A stretch of DNA of 33,018 nucleotides. Origin: Draconibacterium orientale (lineage in GTDB: Bacteria > Bacteroidota > Bacteroidia > Bacteroidales > JAADGE01). The stretch is taken from NCBI GenBank assembly GCA_022729995.1, contig DZBS01000026.1:1-33018 (forward strand), given 5' to 3'. Within the stretch, counting starts at the first letter, position 1. Each line of letters begins with the position of its first letter. This document shows positions 15,648 through 25,897 of this stretch, in pieces. A model generated the notes under the pieces. It ran no database searches. It saw only the letters and a program-made list of their open reading frames with translations, and was not told the DNA's origin. The position numbers and the translations under genes are program-made.

Positions 15648-17042
15648 TTACATTCCTATTAAATAATATAAATCGGCCATTGCATTATTATAATCCGATT
15701 CTGCATTTATTTTGTCAATTTCATAATTTAAAATTGCTTCTTGGGTTCTCAAAATTTCTTCAAAATCACTTTTCCCGTTTGTATATGAAGTTAATTGAAG
15801 AGCTAAAATTTGGTCTGAAATATTTTTTTGTTCAATACTCAATTTCTTATTACGCAAAGCATCGTTTTTATTTTTGTGAGCATTCAAAAATGCAACTTTA
15901 AAACTATTTTCAATATTTTTAATTTGCTCTTGTGCTGACAGTCCTTTGTCTGTTTCAATTTGAATTTGTGCATTATATTTATTTCTGTATATTGGCAAAG
16001 TAACTGTTACCATTGGCATAATCATGTCTTGTCCGTTCATCATATTTGTATTTCCGGGTCTTTCTTTTATTAGCGAATAATTTATTCCGACTCCAATCAT
16101 TGGCAAACCCATTTTTTGAGCCATTTTATGTGCTGAAAATGAAGCATTAACATCAGATTGTAACATCTGAATCATCGGATGATTTGAAATGCTGTCTGAA
16201 AAACTTTCATAACTTATTTCTTGCCAAATTATTAAGCTGTCCGATAAATTTACATCAGAACTTAAATCTCTGTTAAGCAGCGAATTGAAATTTGCTTTTT
16301 GAATTAATAATTTTTCTTGCAAACTTTCAATTCTGTTTTTCAACGACGAAATTTCAATTTGAATTTGTAAAATATCTTTAAAAGATTGTCCGGTCGAAGA
16401 GTTCATTCCCGCAGAAACATTATTTGCTGCTGAAGAATTCGAATTTTGATTTACATCATTTCCGCTGTTTTGCATCGAACTCATTCCCGAAGCTGAACTT
16501 GAACTTTGTGAACCTGATGATGAATTTCCCGTGTTCATATTTCCGGAACTGCTATTTGATGTGCCGTGAATGTAGCTGTTGGTGATAGTTTTTTCTATAA
16601 CTTTTAATAATTCAAGATTTTTATTCAGAATAAAAATTTCTTTATTTGTTTTTATCAAATTAAAATATTCAATTCTAACGTTTCTGTATAAATTCAATTT
16701 ATAATCTTGTGCCACATATAATTTTGCCAAAGCCATTTGAGAAGCTTCGTCTTTCTTGGCTTTAAGTGTTCCAAACCATGGAAACATTTGCATTACGGTG
16801 ATACTCGCCAGTTGATCTCCGCCGAGCAAACTCATAGGTTGCACGAATATTCCGAATTCTGCTGTCGGGTCGGGCAATGAGCCGACAACAGTTACATTTT
16901 TTAATTGTGCATTATAATCATAGAATTTTGATTTTAACTCCGGATTATTTTGTGCCGACATTTGTAAATATCTATTCAAAGTATCTTGACCGAGCGTGCA
17001 GTTTGATATTAGAATAAATATTATCGTTATATATTTCTTCAT
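15648..17042 (-). CDS. TolC/CusC-like outer membrane efflux protein with Ser/Asn/Met-rich insertion
   Basis: 464 aa; signal peptide, coiled-coil TolC repeats, LPIYRNKYNAQIQIETDKG, LTSYTNGKSDFEEILRTQEAILNYEIDKINAESDYNNAMADLYYLIG; operonic with cusA/cusB. Confidence 0.9.
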   Translation of the reverse strand: MKKYITIIFILISNCTLGQDTLNRYLQMSAQNNPELKSKFYDYNAQLKNVTVVGSLPDPTAEFGIFVQPMSLLGGDQLASITVMQMFPWFGTLKAKKDEASQMALAKLYVAQDYKLNLYRNVRIEYFNLIKTNKEIFILNKNLELLKVIEKTITNSYIHGTSNSSSGNMNTGNSSSGSQSSSSASGMSSMQNSGNDVNQNSNSSAANNVSAGMNSSTGQSFKDILQIQIEISSLKNRIESLQEKLLIQKANFNSLLNRDLSSDVNLSDSLIIWQEISYESFSDSISNHPMIQMLQSDVNASFSAHKMAQKMGLPMIGVGINYSLIKERPGNTNMMNGQDMIMPMVTVTLPIYRNKYNAQIQIETDKGLSAQEQIKNIENSFKVAFLNAHKNKNDALRNKKLSIEQKNISDQILALQLTSYTNGKSDFEEILRTQEAILNYEIDKINAESDYNNAMADLYYLIGM

Positions 17043-17068
17043 AATTTTTTAATGCTTTTATACAAATA

Positions 17069-20000
17069 TTAATTTTCGTCAATTTCTGCTTTTGTTTCAA
17101 TTTTCTTAAAATGTTTTTCTCTCCAAATAGCTTGAAGAACAGGAACTACAAACATTGTCATTGTTTGAATTATCATACCGCCAAAAGTAGGAATTGCCAT
17201 TGGAATCATTATATCTGCTCCTTTTCCTGTTGAAGTTAAAACCGGTAAAAGTGCAATAATTGCTGTTGCAGTTGTCATCATTGCAGGTCGAACTCTTTTT
17301 ACGCCGGCTATTATAACGGCTTCTCTAACTTCCAAAACACTTGCGGGGTTATATTCTTCAAAAACTTGGTGAATATATGTTCCCATAATTACGCCGTCGT
17401 CGGTTGCAATTCCAAATAATGCAATAAAACCAACCCAAACTGCAACACTTAAATTTATAGGATGAATTTGAAAAAGTTCCCGCATATTCATTCCGGAAAT
17501 GCTAAAATCCATAAACCACGACTGACCATATAACCAAATCATTATAAAACCGCCTGCAAATGCAACAAATACTCCGGAAAAGTGAATTGATGAAGCAGTA
17601 AATGTTTTAAATTGAAAATAGAGTAAAAGAAAAACAGAGGCTAAAGCAATAGGAATTACAATTAATAAACGTTTTGTAGCTCTTATCTGTTGCTCGTAAT
17701 TGCCTGCAAATTTGAAACTTACTCCGTGAGTTAATTTTATTTCGCCTGTTTCAATTTTATCTTTTAAAAATTTTTCTGCTTGTAAAACAGCATCAACTTC
17801 AGCTATATTTGTATCTTTATCGAAAATTATATATCCAACCAAAAAAGAATTTTCGCTTCTAATCATTTGCGGTCCTTTTGTGTAAGAAATTTCAGCCAAT
17901 TCTGATAAAGGAATTTGAACACCCGACATTGAAGGAATTAATATTTTAGCTAATTCTTCCGGACTCGATCGCAACTCTCTGGGATAACGCAATCGCACCG
18001 GAAATCTCTCTCTTCCTTCAACAGTTGTAGTTATTGTCATTCCGCCGACAGCAGTTTCCAAAACTTCCTGAACTTCTTTGATTGTCATTCCGTAGCGAGC
18101 AATATTTTCTCGTTTCAAATCAATTTGAATATATGGTGCTCCAACGGCTCTGTCGTAAAATACTGATGAAGAAATTACATTCGGAGCTTTCTTTAGATAT
18201 TTTTCAAATTGCAAACCTGCTTCTTCAATAGATTTTAAATTGGGACCGTAAATTTTTAATCCCATAGGTGCTCGCATTCCGGTCGAAAGCATTATTAATC
18301 TGGTTTGAATGGGTTGAAGTTTTGGAGCCGAAGTTAAACCGGGAATATTTGTAACTTTTACAATTTCATTCCAAATATCATCGGGTGTTTTTATGTGTTT
18401 TCTCCATTGTCTGAAATAATCTCCGCTTTCATCATCAACCAAAAGTTTAACTTTATCAACTATAATTCCTTCTTTTTCCGGATTATAAATTTTTCCGTCG
18501 GACAGAATATATTCTTTTTTTCGGTTAACTTTAAATCGTTTTCTGTGTCCGTTTTTATCCAAAATATATTCGGGCTTGTAATTAATTGTATTTTCAAACA
18601 TTTGAACCGGAGCAGGATCCAATGCCGAGTTTACTCTTCCCCATTTTCCTACAGCAATATCCACTTCCGGAATTCCGGATAATCGCCTGTCTAACAATTT
18701 TATGTAATCAATATTTTGCTCAATTCCTGTATGAGGCATGCTTGTAGGCATCAGTAAAAATGAGCCTTCATTTAGTGCAGGCATAAATTCGTTTCCAACA
18801 CCCGGAAATATTTCCGATGCACTTCCCCAAATTGAAGTTTTACGTATTTCCCAACCGATTTTTTCGGCCGGATATGCAATAAATCCGAATATTTTATTGA
18901 AACCTTGCCAAGCTAAAAGTCCGAAAAGCAATGTCAATATTGGTATTAAAAGAAATTTTTTCTTGTTTTCTAAACACCATCTTAAAATCTGTTCATAATA
19001 TTTAACCATTAATCCAAGAACAGAAAGAATTGCACCAATAATTCCTGCTACAAAAATCAAATTAGAGAAACCGGAATTATGTGCACCAAGCGGCAACCAT
19101 TCTTTCGAAAGTAACAAAACAGCGGTAAAAACTGTAATAAATATATTATTGAAATTTGTATAATTACTAAATTTTCCGGGTAATTTTTGAGTAAATAAAT
19201 TATTTAATCCTATTAAAACTAAAGCAACAGCAATAAAAGTTTTAAAAAGAATTAAGAAAAATATACCTGCAATAATTAAAATTATATTGAAATAATTGCT
19301 TACTTTTTTTGTTTTTATTTTGATATTAAAAATAAAATATGACAATAACGGCAAAACAACCATTCCCAAAAAGAAAGTTGCAAGCAATGCAAATGTTTTT
19401 GTAAAAGCCAGCGGTCTGAAAAGTTTTCCTTCTGCTGCTTCCATTGCAAATACAGGCAAAAATGAAACAACAGTTGTTAAAAGAGCAGTTGTAATTGCCG
19501 GAGCAACTTCAACAGTTGCTTTAAAAATTAAATCTTTTAAGTCTTGACCTCGTGCATCTTTATTCTCCGGAATTTCTAAATGCCGAATAATATTTTCGAC
19601 AAATACGATTCCAATATCAACCATAACTCCAATGGCAATTGCAATTCCGGAAAGAGCAACAATATTTGCATCAACCTTAAAAAATTTCATTGCAACAAAA
19701 GTCATAAGAACTGCAACAGGCAATAAACTTGAGATTAATATCGAAGCTCTAAGATTAAAAACCAATACAATAATTACAATAATAGTTATTAATATTTCGT
19801 GTGTAAGAGCCGATTCCAGAGTTCCAATTGTTTCTTTAATTAAATCTGTTCTGTCATAGAACGGAACAATTGTAACTTTAGAAACCGTTCCGTCGGCCAA
19901 GGTTTTTGTAGGCAAACCTGAAGACATTTCGTCAATTTTAGCTTTTAAATTTTCGATTACATTCATCGGGTTTGAACCGTAGCGAGCAACAACAACACCG

Positions 20001-20908
20001 CCGACAGCTTCAGCTCCTGATTTGTCCAATCCGCCTCTCCTGTTTCCCGGACCGAAACTTACATTTGCAATATCGCCGATTCTTACCGGAATATTTTCAC
20101 GAACAGTAACAACAGCTAATCTTAAATCTTCAAGATTTTTGAGATAACCTAAACCTCTAATTACATATTCGGCTTTGTTTAGTTCTATAGTTTCAGCTCC
20201 AATGTCCAAATTTGAATTTTTAATTGCATTCATTACGTCCATTACCGAAACATTGAACGCTTTCATGGCATCGGGTTTTAAATCAACCTGATATTCTTTA
20301 ACAAAACCGCCGACTGATGCAACATCCGAAACTCCTTCAGCTGTTGCGAGTGAATATTTTACGTAATAATCCTGAATTGTTCTAAGTTCTTGCGGATCCC
20401 AGCCGCCGGTAGGTTTTCCTGTTTTTGAATCACGACCTTCAAGAGTGTACCAATAAATTTGTCCGAGAGCTGTGGCATCAGGGCCGAGAGCGGGTTGAAC
20501 ACCTTCGGGAAGTGTACCTGCGGGCAATGAGTTAAGTTTCTCTAAAATTCGTGAACGACTCCAATAAAATTCTATATCGTCTTCAAAAATGATGTATATA
20601 AAACTCATTCCAAACATTGAAGTGCTTCTAATAGTTTTAACTCCGGGAATTCCTAAGAGCGATGATGTTAACGGATATGAAATTTGGTCTTCGATGTCTT
20701 TCGGTGATTTTCCCATCCATTCGGTCGAAACAATTTGTTGATTATCGCCTATGTCGGGAATTGCGTCAACCGGTACAGAATTTTTCGGTAAAAATCCGGT
20801 ATTCCAATCAAATGGCGAATATATTAATCCTGCAAATACAAAAGTAACTACAAGCATAATTGTAATTAGTTTATTTGCAAGAAAAAATTTGATTATGTTA
20901 TTAATCAT
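17069..20908 (-). CDS. cusA: CusA/CzcA family heavy-metal efflux RND transporter
   Basis: 1279 aa; VPVDAIPDIGDNQQIVSTEWMGKSPKDIEDQISYPL, GIAIAIGVMVDIGIVFVENIIRH, GFIALFGIATDDGVIM, RVRPAMMTTATAIIALLPVL. Confidence 0.97.
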   Translation of the reverse strand: MINNIIKFFLANKLITIMLVVTFVFAGLIYSPFDWNTGFLPKNSVPVDAIPDIGDNQQIVSTEWMGKSPKDIEDQISYPLTSSLLGIPGVKTIRSTSMFGMSFIYIIFEDDIEFYWSRSRILEKLNSLPAGTLPEGVQPALGPDATALGQIYWYTLEGRDSKTGKPTGGWDPQELRTIQDYYVKYSLATAEGVSDVASVGGFVKEYQVDLKPDAMKAFNVSVMDVMNAIKNSNLDIGAETIELNKAEYVIRGLGYLKNLEDLRLAVVTVRENIPVRIGDIANVSFGPGNRRGGLDKSGAEAVGGVVVARYGSNPMNVIENLKAKIDEMSSGLPTKTLADGTVSKVTIVPFYDRTDLIKETIGTLESALTHEILITIIVIIVLVFNLRASILISSLLPVAVLMTFVAMKFFKVDANIVALSGIAIAIGVMVDIGIVFVENIIRHLEIPENKDARGQDLKDLIFKATVEVAPAITTALLTTVVSFLPVFAMEAAEGKLFRPLAFTKTFALLATFFLGMVVLPLLSYFIFNIKIKTKKVSNYFNIILIIAGIFFLILFKTFIAVALVLIGLNNLFTQKLPGKFSNYTNFNNIFITVFTAVLLLSKEWLPLGAHNSGFSNLIFVAGIIGAILSVLGLMVKYYEQILRWCLENKKKFLLIPILTLLFGLLAWQGFNKIFGFIAYPAEKIGWEIRKTSIWGSASEIFPGVGNEFMPALNEGSFLLMPTSMPHTGIEQNIDYIKLLDRRLSGIPEVDIAVGKWGRVNSALDPAPVQMFENTINYKPEYILDKNGHRKRFKVNRKKEYILSDGKIYNPEKEGIIVDKVKLLVDDESGDYFRQWRKHIKTPDDIWNEIVKVTNIPGLTSAPKLQPIQTRLIMLSTGMRAPMGLKIYGPNLKSIEEAGLQFEKYLKKAPNVISSSVFYDRAVGAPYIQIDLKRENIARYGMTIKEVQEVLETAVGGMTITTTVEGRERFPVRLRYPRELRSSPEELAKILIPSMSGVQIPLSELAEISYTKGPQMIRSENSFLVGYIIFDKDTNIAEVDAVLQAEKFLKDKIETGEIKLTHGVSFKFAGNYEQQIRATKRLLIVIPIALASVFLLLYFQFKTFTASSIHFSGVFVAFAGGFIMIWLYGQSWFMDFSISGMNMRELFQIHPINLSVAVWVGFIALFGIATDDGVIMGTYIHQVFEEYNPASVLEVREAVIIAGVKRVRPAMMTTATAIIALLPVLTSTGKGADIMIPMAIPTFGGMIIQTMTMFVVPVLQAIWREKHFKKIETKAEIDEN

Positions 20909-20999
20909 TTTTCTTGAATTAATTATGAATAATTAGAATATTATTTCTGTGAAAACAAAAAAATAATTTTTGCTTTATAATTCTATAGAAAATAGATTA

Positions 21000-21377
21000 T
21001 CAACATCTGAAAGTTTGCAGAAGAGCTGTTTTTTTGGAATAATATATTAGAGGAGGAGTTTTTTTGTATGAATTAAAATATAAATAATAGTGTTGATTTG
21101 AAAAAAAATCAACACTATTATTTATATTAAAAATTAAATCTTTCTCAATTTCTTGATTTGAAAATTCAAAATTTGATGTGATATAATCTGCTTTAAGAAT
21201 ATGAATTTCTGTTTCGTTATTGCAACATTTACATTCAGTTTTACAACACGATTTTGCATCTGTGTATAATGAAACAGAATACAATTTTCCGTTGGAATAA
21301 TGCTTGTTTACAATTACTCCGGAAGATGAGAGAAGTAACAGAGCTACAATGATTATATTTATTATATTTCTAATCAA
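21000..21377 (-). CDS. small exported Cys-rich protein resembling the HYC_CC_PP family, upstream of cusA
   Basis: 125 aa; signal-like N-terminus, HYSNGKLYSVSLYTDAKSCCKTECKCCNNET, C-terminal TPPLIYYSKKTALLQTF. Confidence 0.75.
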   Translation of the reverse strand: MIRNIINIIIVALLLLSSSGVIVNKHYSNGKLYSVSLYTDAKSCCKTECKCCNNETEIHILKADYITSNFEFSNQEIEKDLIFNINNSVDFFSNQHYYLYFNSYKKTPPLIYYSKKTALLQTFRC

Positions 21378-21393
21378 AATAATTAATTTGCGG

Positions 21394-21423
21394 TAAAGTT
21401 ATTACATTATTTATTTATGTCAA
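21394..21423 (-). promoter_or_regulatory. candidate Bacteroidetes-type promoter driving the 21000-21377 gene / cus operon
   Basis: Minus strand: TTG - 19 nt - TAACTTTA, in the 54-bp gap upstream of the ATG at 21377. Confidence 0.55.
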
Positions 21424-21431
21424 TACACTAT

Positions 21432-23651
21432 TTATATTTTGTTTTGATTATACCAGTCTATTTCCCTTACAAAAGCATCTGTAAAACCCATTTTTTGCAA
21501 AATCATTAAATTATTTTCGGCTTCGTTTTTAAATTTATATTTTCCGAAAGTATAATGCCAATATCCTGTATTGCATTTATATTCAGAAGGTTTAGGATTT
21601 AAATTTTTAAATAAAATATCTTTTGAATTTTTTCTGATTTTAAAAGCACCTAATTGTATTGTATAAATACCTTTTTCAAAAGAATTTCCTGCCGAAAGAT
21701 TGAAATTTGCATTATTATTTTTGTTGCCGTTAACATTTGAGTTATTATTTGTGCTATTGTTCACAATATTTGCAGGGTCGCCGTTTAAATTTATGTTGTT
21801 AACTTTTTGTCCGAATGCATATTGCTTTGTAGAATTATCAAGAATTGTAACAAGCACTTCATTATCGGAAAGATTACTTTTCATTAAATTTGTAGAAACT
21901 TTTTCGTCCGAAATGCCGTGTTTTTTCAAATAATCAACAATTGATTGAATTCTTTTGCTTGATATTTTTGAACTTGTAGTGTCTTTCACAGATAAATCAA
22001 TTTGTAAATCGGGATTTTCTATGCTGAATTTTACAAGTGAATTTGCAAATATTTCCGATTCGTAATCTAAAATGTAATCGTCGTTTGCAAATTTTATTGC
22101 ATATTGTTTATTTACATTTCCGGGTTCAATTTTTTGTAATGAAATTTTATTAAGATTTCTGGTTGAAATTGTATCAACAGGAGCCGAAAATGTAAAGGCT
22201 TCAAAAAAATATCCTTTTTCAGAAATTTCAGTAAAATAGTTTAAGCCTCTGTCAATATTTATTGAATATTCGCCGTATTCATTTGTTATTCCTTCATAAA
22301 CGTTTGCTTTTGATTTTATGGAGAAAATATTTATTGAAATACTGTCGGAAATTTGATTTTCTATTAAAGCCAAACCTTTAATTTCCAAATATTTTAAACT
22401 TGAATCGGCATAATTTACCGAAAAAATATCTGCTCTTCCGATAGAACCGGTTCTGTTTGAAGTAAAAAAAGCTAATTTTTTATCCGGACTTAAATAATAA
22501 AAAATATCATCATCAATAGAATTTATAGGAACTCCAATATTTACAGGTTCCGAAAAGTTTTTCTTTCCTTTCGGTTCAACAGCAAAAATATCGTAACCGC
22601 CAATAGAGTTGTGCCCTTCAGAAGCAAAATAAAACGTTCCGTCGGGATGCAAGTAAGGAGAATTATCGTCAAATTTAGTGTTTATTTTATTTCCCAAATT
22701 TTCGGGATTAGACCATTTTCCTTTTCCGTCTTTGGTTATTTTGTAAATATCCAAACCACCGTAACCGTCAGATTTATCGCTAATAAAATATACAATATCG
22801 CCTGCATCGTTCATGCAAGCATCAGGCTCACGATAAATTGAGTTAATTTCTTTGAAAGGTTCGGGTTTCGTCCATTTATCTCCTTGTTTTTCAATATAAT
22901 AAATATTTCCGTCGTAATGCAAAAGCATTTTGTCGCCAACAGATGAAATCCAACAAGTTGCATAACTTTTTTTATCGTTATCATAAATATTTAAAAGATT
23001 TATTGAATCTGCTTTAAAGTTTTGATATTTACAAGAATAAATATTTTCGTTGTATTCTCCGTCGAAACCTTTATCTTTGTTTGCTTTGCTCGAAATTTTT
23101 GAAGTGAAAATTAGTTCGTGATTAATTTCGATGTAAACAGGAGAATGTTCTGTATATTCGGAATTTACTTTGGTTCCTACATTTCTAACTCTTACAAAAT
23201 CTTTGGCAGCATAATTCTTTTTTGCGTTAATACAATAATTTATTTCCCGTTCAAGAATATCAATAGATTTATAATCGGCATATTCTTTGTCTATTATTAA
23301 TTTATTGAAAATATCCAAAGCTTTGTCGAATTCAAGATTTTTTCTGTAGGCAATTCCCAAAAGAAATGTAGCATCAATTTCGCCTTTTTTGCTTTTAGAT
23401 TCGGTAAATAATTCCAAAGATTTTTGTAATGAAGGAATGGCTTTTTCGTGCAAATTAGGAGAATTAATATAGCAATATCCTAAAAGCATAAAAACTTCAG
23501 GGTCGTTAGGATTTTGTTTCGACAGTTTTTCGAATTCTTTAACAGCTTCCGGAATATTTCCTCCGTCAAGATATTTTTCTGCAGCCGAGAAATCTTGTGC
23601 TTTAGCAAAACTTGTAATAAATAATAGTATAATGATAATTTTTTGTTTCAT
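21432..23651 (-). CDS. TPR / PD40 / CRD / degenerate OmpA-like / C-terminal SPOR envelope protein
   Basis: 739 aa; TPR N-terminus, PD40-like strands (NSPYLHPDGTFYFASEGHNSIGGYDIFA), OmpA-like segment YAIKFANDDYILDYESEIFANSLVKFSIENPDLQIDLSV, Asn-rich linker, SPOR-like IYTIQLGAFKIRKNSK...YHWYTFGKYKFKNEAENNLMILQKMGFTDAFV (read as GYWHYTFGKYKF in the track). Confidence 0.83.
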   Translation of the reverse strand: MKQKIIIILLFITSFAKAQDFSAAEKYLDGGNIPEAVKEFEKLSKQNPNDPEVFMLLGYCYINSPNLHEKAIPSLQKSLELFTESKSKKGEIDATFLLGIAYRKNLEFDKALDIFNKLIIDKEYADYKSIDILEREINYCINAKKNYAAKDFVRVRNVGTKVNSEYTEHSPVYIEINHELIFTSKISSKANKDKGFDGEYNENIYSCKYQNFKADSINLLNIYDNDKKSYATCWISSVGDKMLLHYDGNIYYIEKQGDKWTKPEPFKEINSIYREPDACMNDAGDIVYFISDKSDGYGGLDIYKITKDGKGKWSNPENLGNKINTKFDDNSPYLHPDGTFYFASEGHNSIGGYDIFAVEPKGKKNFSEPVNIGVPINSIDDDIFYYLSPDKKLAFFTSNRTGSIGRADIFSVNYADSSLKYLEIKGLALIENQISDSISINIFSIKSKANVYEGITNEYGEYSINIDRGLNYFTEISEKGYFFEAFTFSAPVDTISTRNLNKISLQKIEPGNVNKQYAIKFANDDYILDYESEIFANSLVKFSIENPDLQIDLSVKDTTSSKISSKRIQSIVDYLKKHGISDEKVSTNLMKSNLSDNEVLVTILDNSTKQYAFGQKVNNINLNGDPANIVNNSTNNNSNVNGNKNNNANFNLSAGNSFEKGIYTIQLGAFKIRKNSKDILFKNLNPKPSEYKCNTGYWHYTFGKYKFKNEAENNLMILQKMGFTDAFVREIDWYNQNKI

Positions 23652-23826
23652 CGATATTAATTTTTAAGGCATTTAATAACAATAACCATGCAAATTAGTA
23701 AATAGTTGCTTTTATTCTTTGTTTTTTTTTGATTTAAAATTTTTCGTTTATAAATAATTGAGTTACATAATTTAGTATAAAAAAACTAATTATCAAAACA
23801 ATAAATAAAATTTAATTAAACATTTT

Positions 23827-23858
23827 TTTGAGGGTTAACACATTAATAATTACTTTCG
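23827..23858 (+). promoter_or_regulatory. candidate Bacteroidetes-type promoter
   Basis: TTTG - 20 nt - TACTTTCG upstream of the ATG at 23895. Confidence 0.5.
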
Positions 23859-23894
23859 CAGTTTGAAAATATAAGCAACGCTCTTTTAATTTTT

Positions 23895-25886
23895 ATGACA
23901 GAAAAATTACAACACATGGACGAAAAAGATTTAATTTTAGACGAAAACACCGATTTAACTGCAAATGAAAGCAGTGTAAACGAACACGAAGAAACAAATA
24001 ATATTGAAGAAATTTCACTTGAAAAGCTTGAAATAATAAACAATATTGATATTGCTTCCGAAACAGAAACGAAAGAAAAGGAAGTGAGCTACATCTCAGA
24101 AGAAATTGAGATTCTTCATTCGTCGGACGATTCTGAGACAGACGACGAAGACGAAACAAAATTAACGGAAGGTTACGACTTTTCCGATTTACATTACAAT
24201 GAATTATTGTTGGTATTAAAAGAAATTATAGAAAAAGACGATTATGTTAAATCTATAAGAAAAGTAAATTCTTTGAAAGATGAATTTAATTTTAAAATAA
24301 GAAAACAAAAAGAAGATACAAGAAATAAATTTATAGCAGACGGTTCGGATATTAAGGATTTTGTTGAACCAAAATTAGATATCGAAAATGATTTCAATAA
24401 TCTTTTAAATACATTCTACAACAAAAGAAACGAATTAAAAGAGAAAGAAGAAATTACCAAAAAAGAAAACCTTAAACTAAAATATGAAATTATTGAAGGA
24501 ATAAAAAACTTGATTAATAAACCTGAAAGTTTTGAAACAACATACAATAATTTTAAATCTCTTCAACAAAAATGGCGAGAAATTGGTATTGTTCCAAAAA
24601 ATGAAGTGAAATTAATGTGGGACGAATATCACCGCGAAGTAGAAAACTTTTATAAATATCTTGAAATAAATAAGGTTTTAAGAGATTTAGATTTAAAAAA
24701 GAATCTTGACGAAAAAATTATTTTGTGCGAAAAAGCAGAAGAACTTCTTACTGTTGAAAATATTTCGGAAGCCAGAAAATCGCTTCAAACCTTGCACGAA
24801 TTATGGAAAGAAACAGGACCAATTTCAAAAGAAAAGAAAGATGAAGTTTGGGACAGATTTAAATCTGCAACAATATCAATAAATAAAAAATTCCAAGATC
24901 ATTTTGATAAAATAAAAGAACAACAAGATAAAAACTTGGAATCAAAAGATTTCTTGTGTCAAAAAGCTGAAGAATATGCTCAAAATAATTACATAACACA
25001 AAAGGATTGGAAAGAAGCTTCGGTTCAAGTAATTAAACTGCAACAATTGTGGAAAGAAATCGGATACGTTCCTCAAAATAAAAATACCGAAATATATCAA
25101 CGATTCAGAAATTCGTGTGATGTTTTCTTCGAAAAAATTAGAGATTTTTATTCAAAATCAAACGAAGAAAGAGACAATAACATGCAATTAAAAACCGATT
25201 TGTGCATTCAAGCCGAAAGTTTGCAAGAAAGCACAGAGTGGAAAAAAACATCTGAAATTTATAAAAATTTGCAAAACGAATGGAAAAAAATCGGACCTGT
25301 AAGTCAAAAACATTCAGATGCAATTTGGCAACGATTTAGAAAAGCATGTAACATATTTTTTGACAGAAAAAAAGATTACTTTTCAAACAGAAAAACTAAC
25401 GAAGCAGAAAATCTTGAAAAGAAAAAAGCTTTAATTGAAGAAGTTAAGAATTATCAAGTTACAAATACACCCGAAGACTTAGAGAAATTAAAAGAATTTC
25501 AAAGACTTTGGACAGAAATAGGATTTGTTCCTTTTGAACAAAAAGATTCTGTTTACGATGAATATAGAGCAGCAATAGGAAGTCATTTTGAAAAACTTAA
25601 TATTGATAAAAGCAAACAAGAAGAAATGAAATTTAATGAAAAACTTGAAAATTTTAAAGGTTCAAGAAATTCAAAAGAACTTGTAAACTCCGAAGTTGTT
25701 AGAATTCAAAATAAAATAGAAAAATTAGAAACCGACATTAAAATATTGGAAAATAATTTAGGATTTTTTGCAAACTCAAAAAATGCAGAAAACATGATAA
25801 ATGAATTCAATAAAAAAATTGAAGTTTCAAAAAAAGAAGTAGATAATTTAAAGAAGCAAATATCACAGTTGTTAAAGGCTGAATAA
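23895..25886 (+). CDS. DUF349 repeat-containing protein
   Basis: 663 aa; five recognisable copies of LQ-x-x-W-K-E-I-G-x-V-x-...-W/Y-x-R-F-R-x-A/S-x-x-x-F-F; acidic N-terminus; coiled-coil C-terminus. Confidence 0.9.
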   Translation: MTEKLQHMDEKDLILDENTDLTANESSVNEHEETNNIEEISLEKLEIINNIDIASETETKEKEVSYISEEIEILHSSDDSETDDEDETKLTEGYDFSDLHYNELLLVLKEIIEKDDYVKSIRKVNSLKDEFNFKIRKQKEDTRNKFIADGSDIKDFVEPKLDIENDFNNLLNTFYNKRNELKEKEEITKKENLKLKYEIIEGIKNLINKPESFETTYNNFKSLQQKWREIGIVPKNEVKLMWDEYHREVENFYKYLEINKVLRDLDLKKNLDEKIILCEKAEELLTVENISEARKSLQTLHELWKETGPISKEKKDEVWDRFKSATISINKKFQDHFDKIKEQQDKNLESKDFLCQKAEEYAQNNYITQKDWKEASVQVIKLQQLWKEIGYVPQNKNTEIYQRFRNSCDVFFEKIRDFYSKSNEERDNNMQLKTDLCIQAESLQESTEWKKTSEIYKNLQNEWKKIGPVSQKHSDAIWQRFRKACNIFFDRKKDYFSNRKTNEAENLEKKKALIEEVKNYQVTNTPEDLEKLKEFQRLWTEIGFVPFEQKDSVYDEYRAAIGSHFEKLNIDKSKQEEMKFNEKLENFKGSRNSKELVNSEVVRIQNKIEKLETDIKILENNLGFFANSKNAENMINEFNKKIEVSKKEVDNLKKQISQLLKAE

Positions 25887-25897
25887 AAATAAATAAA

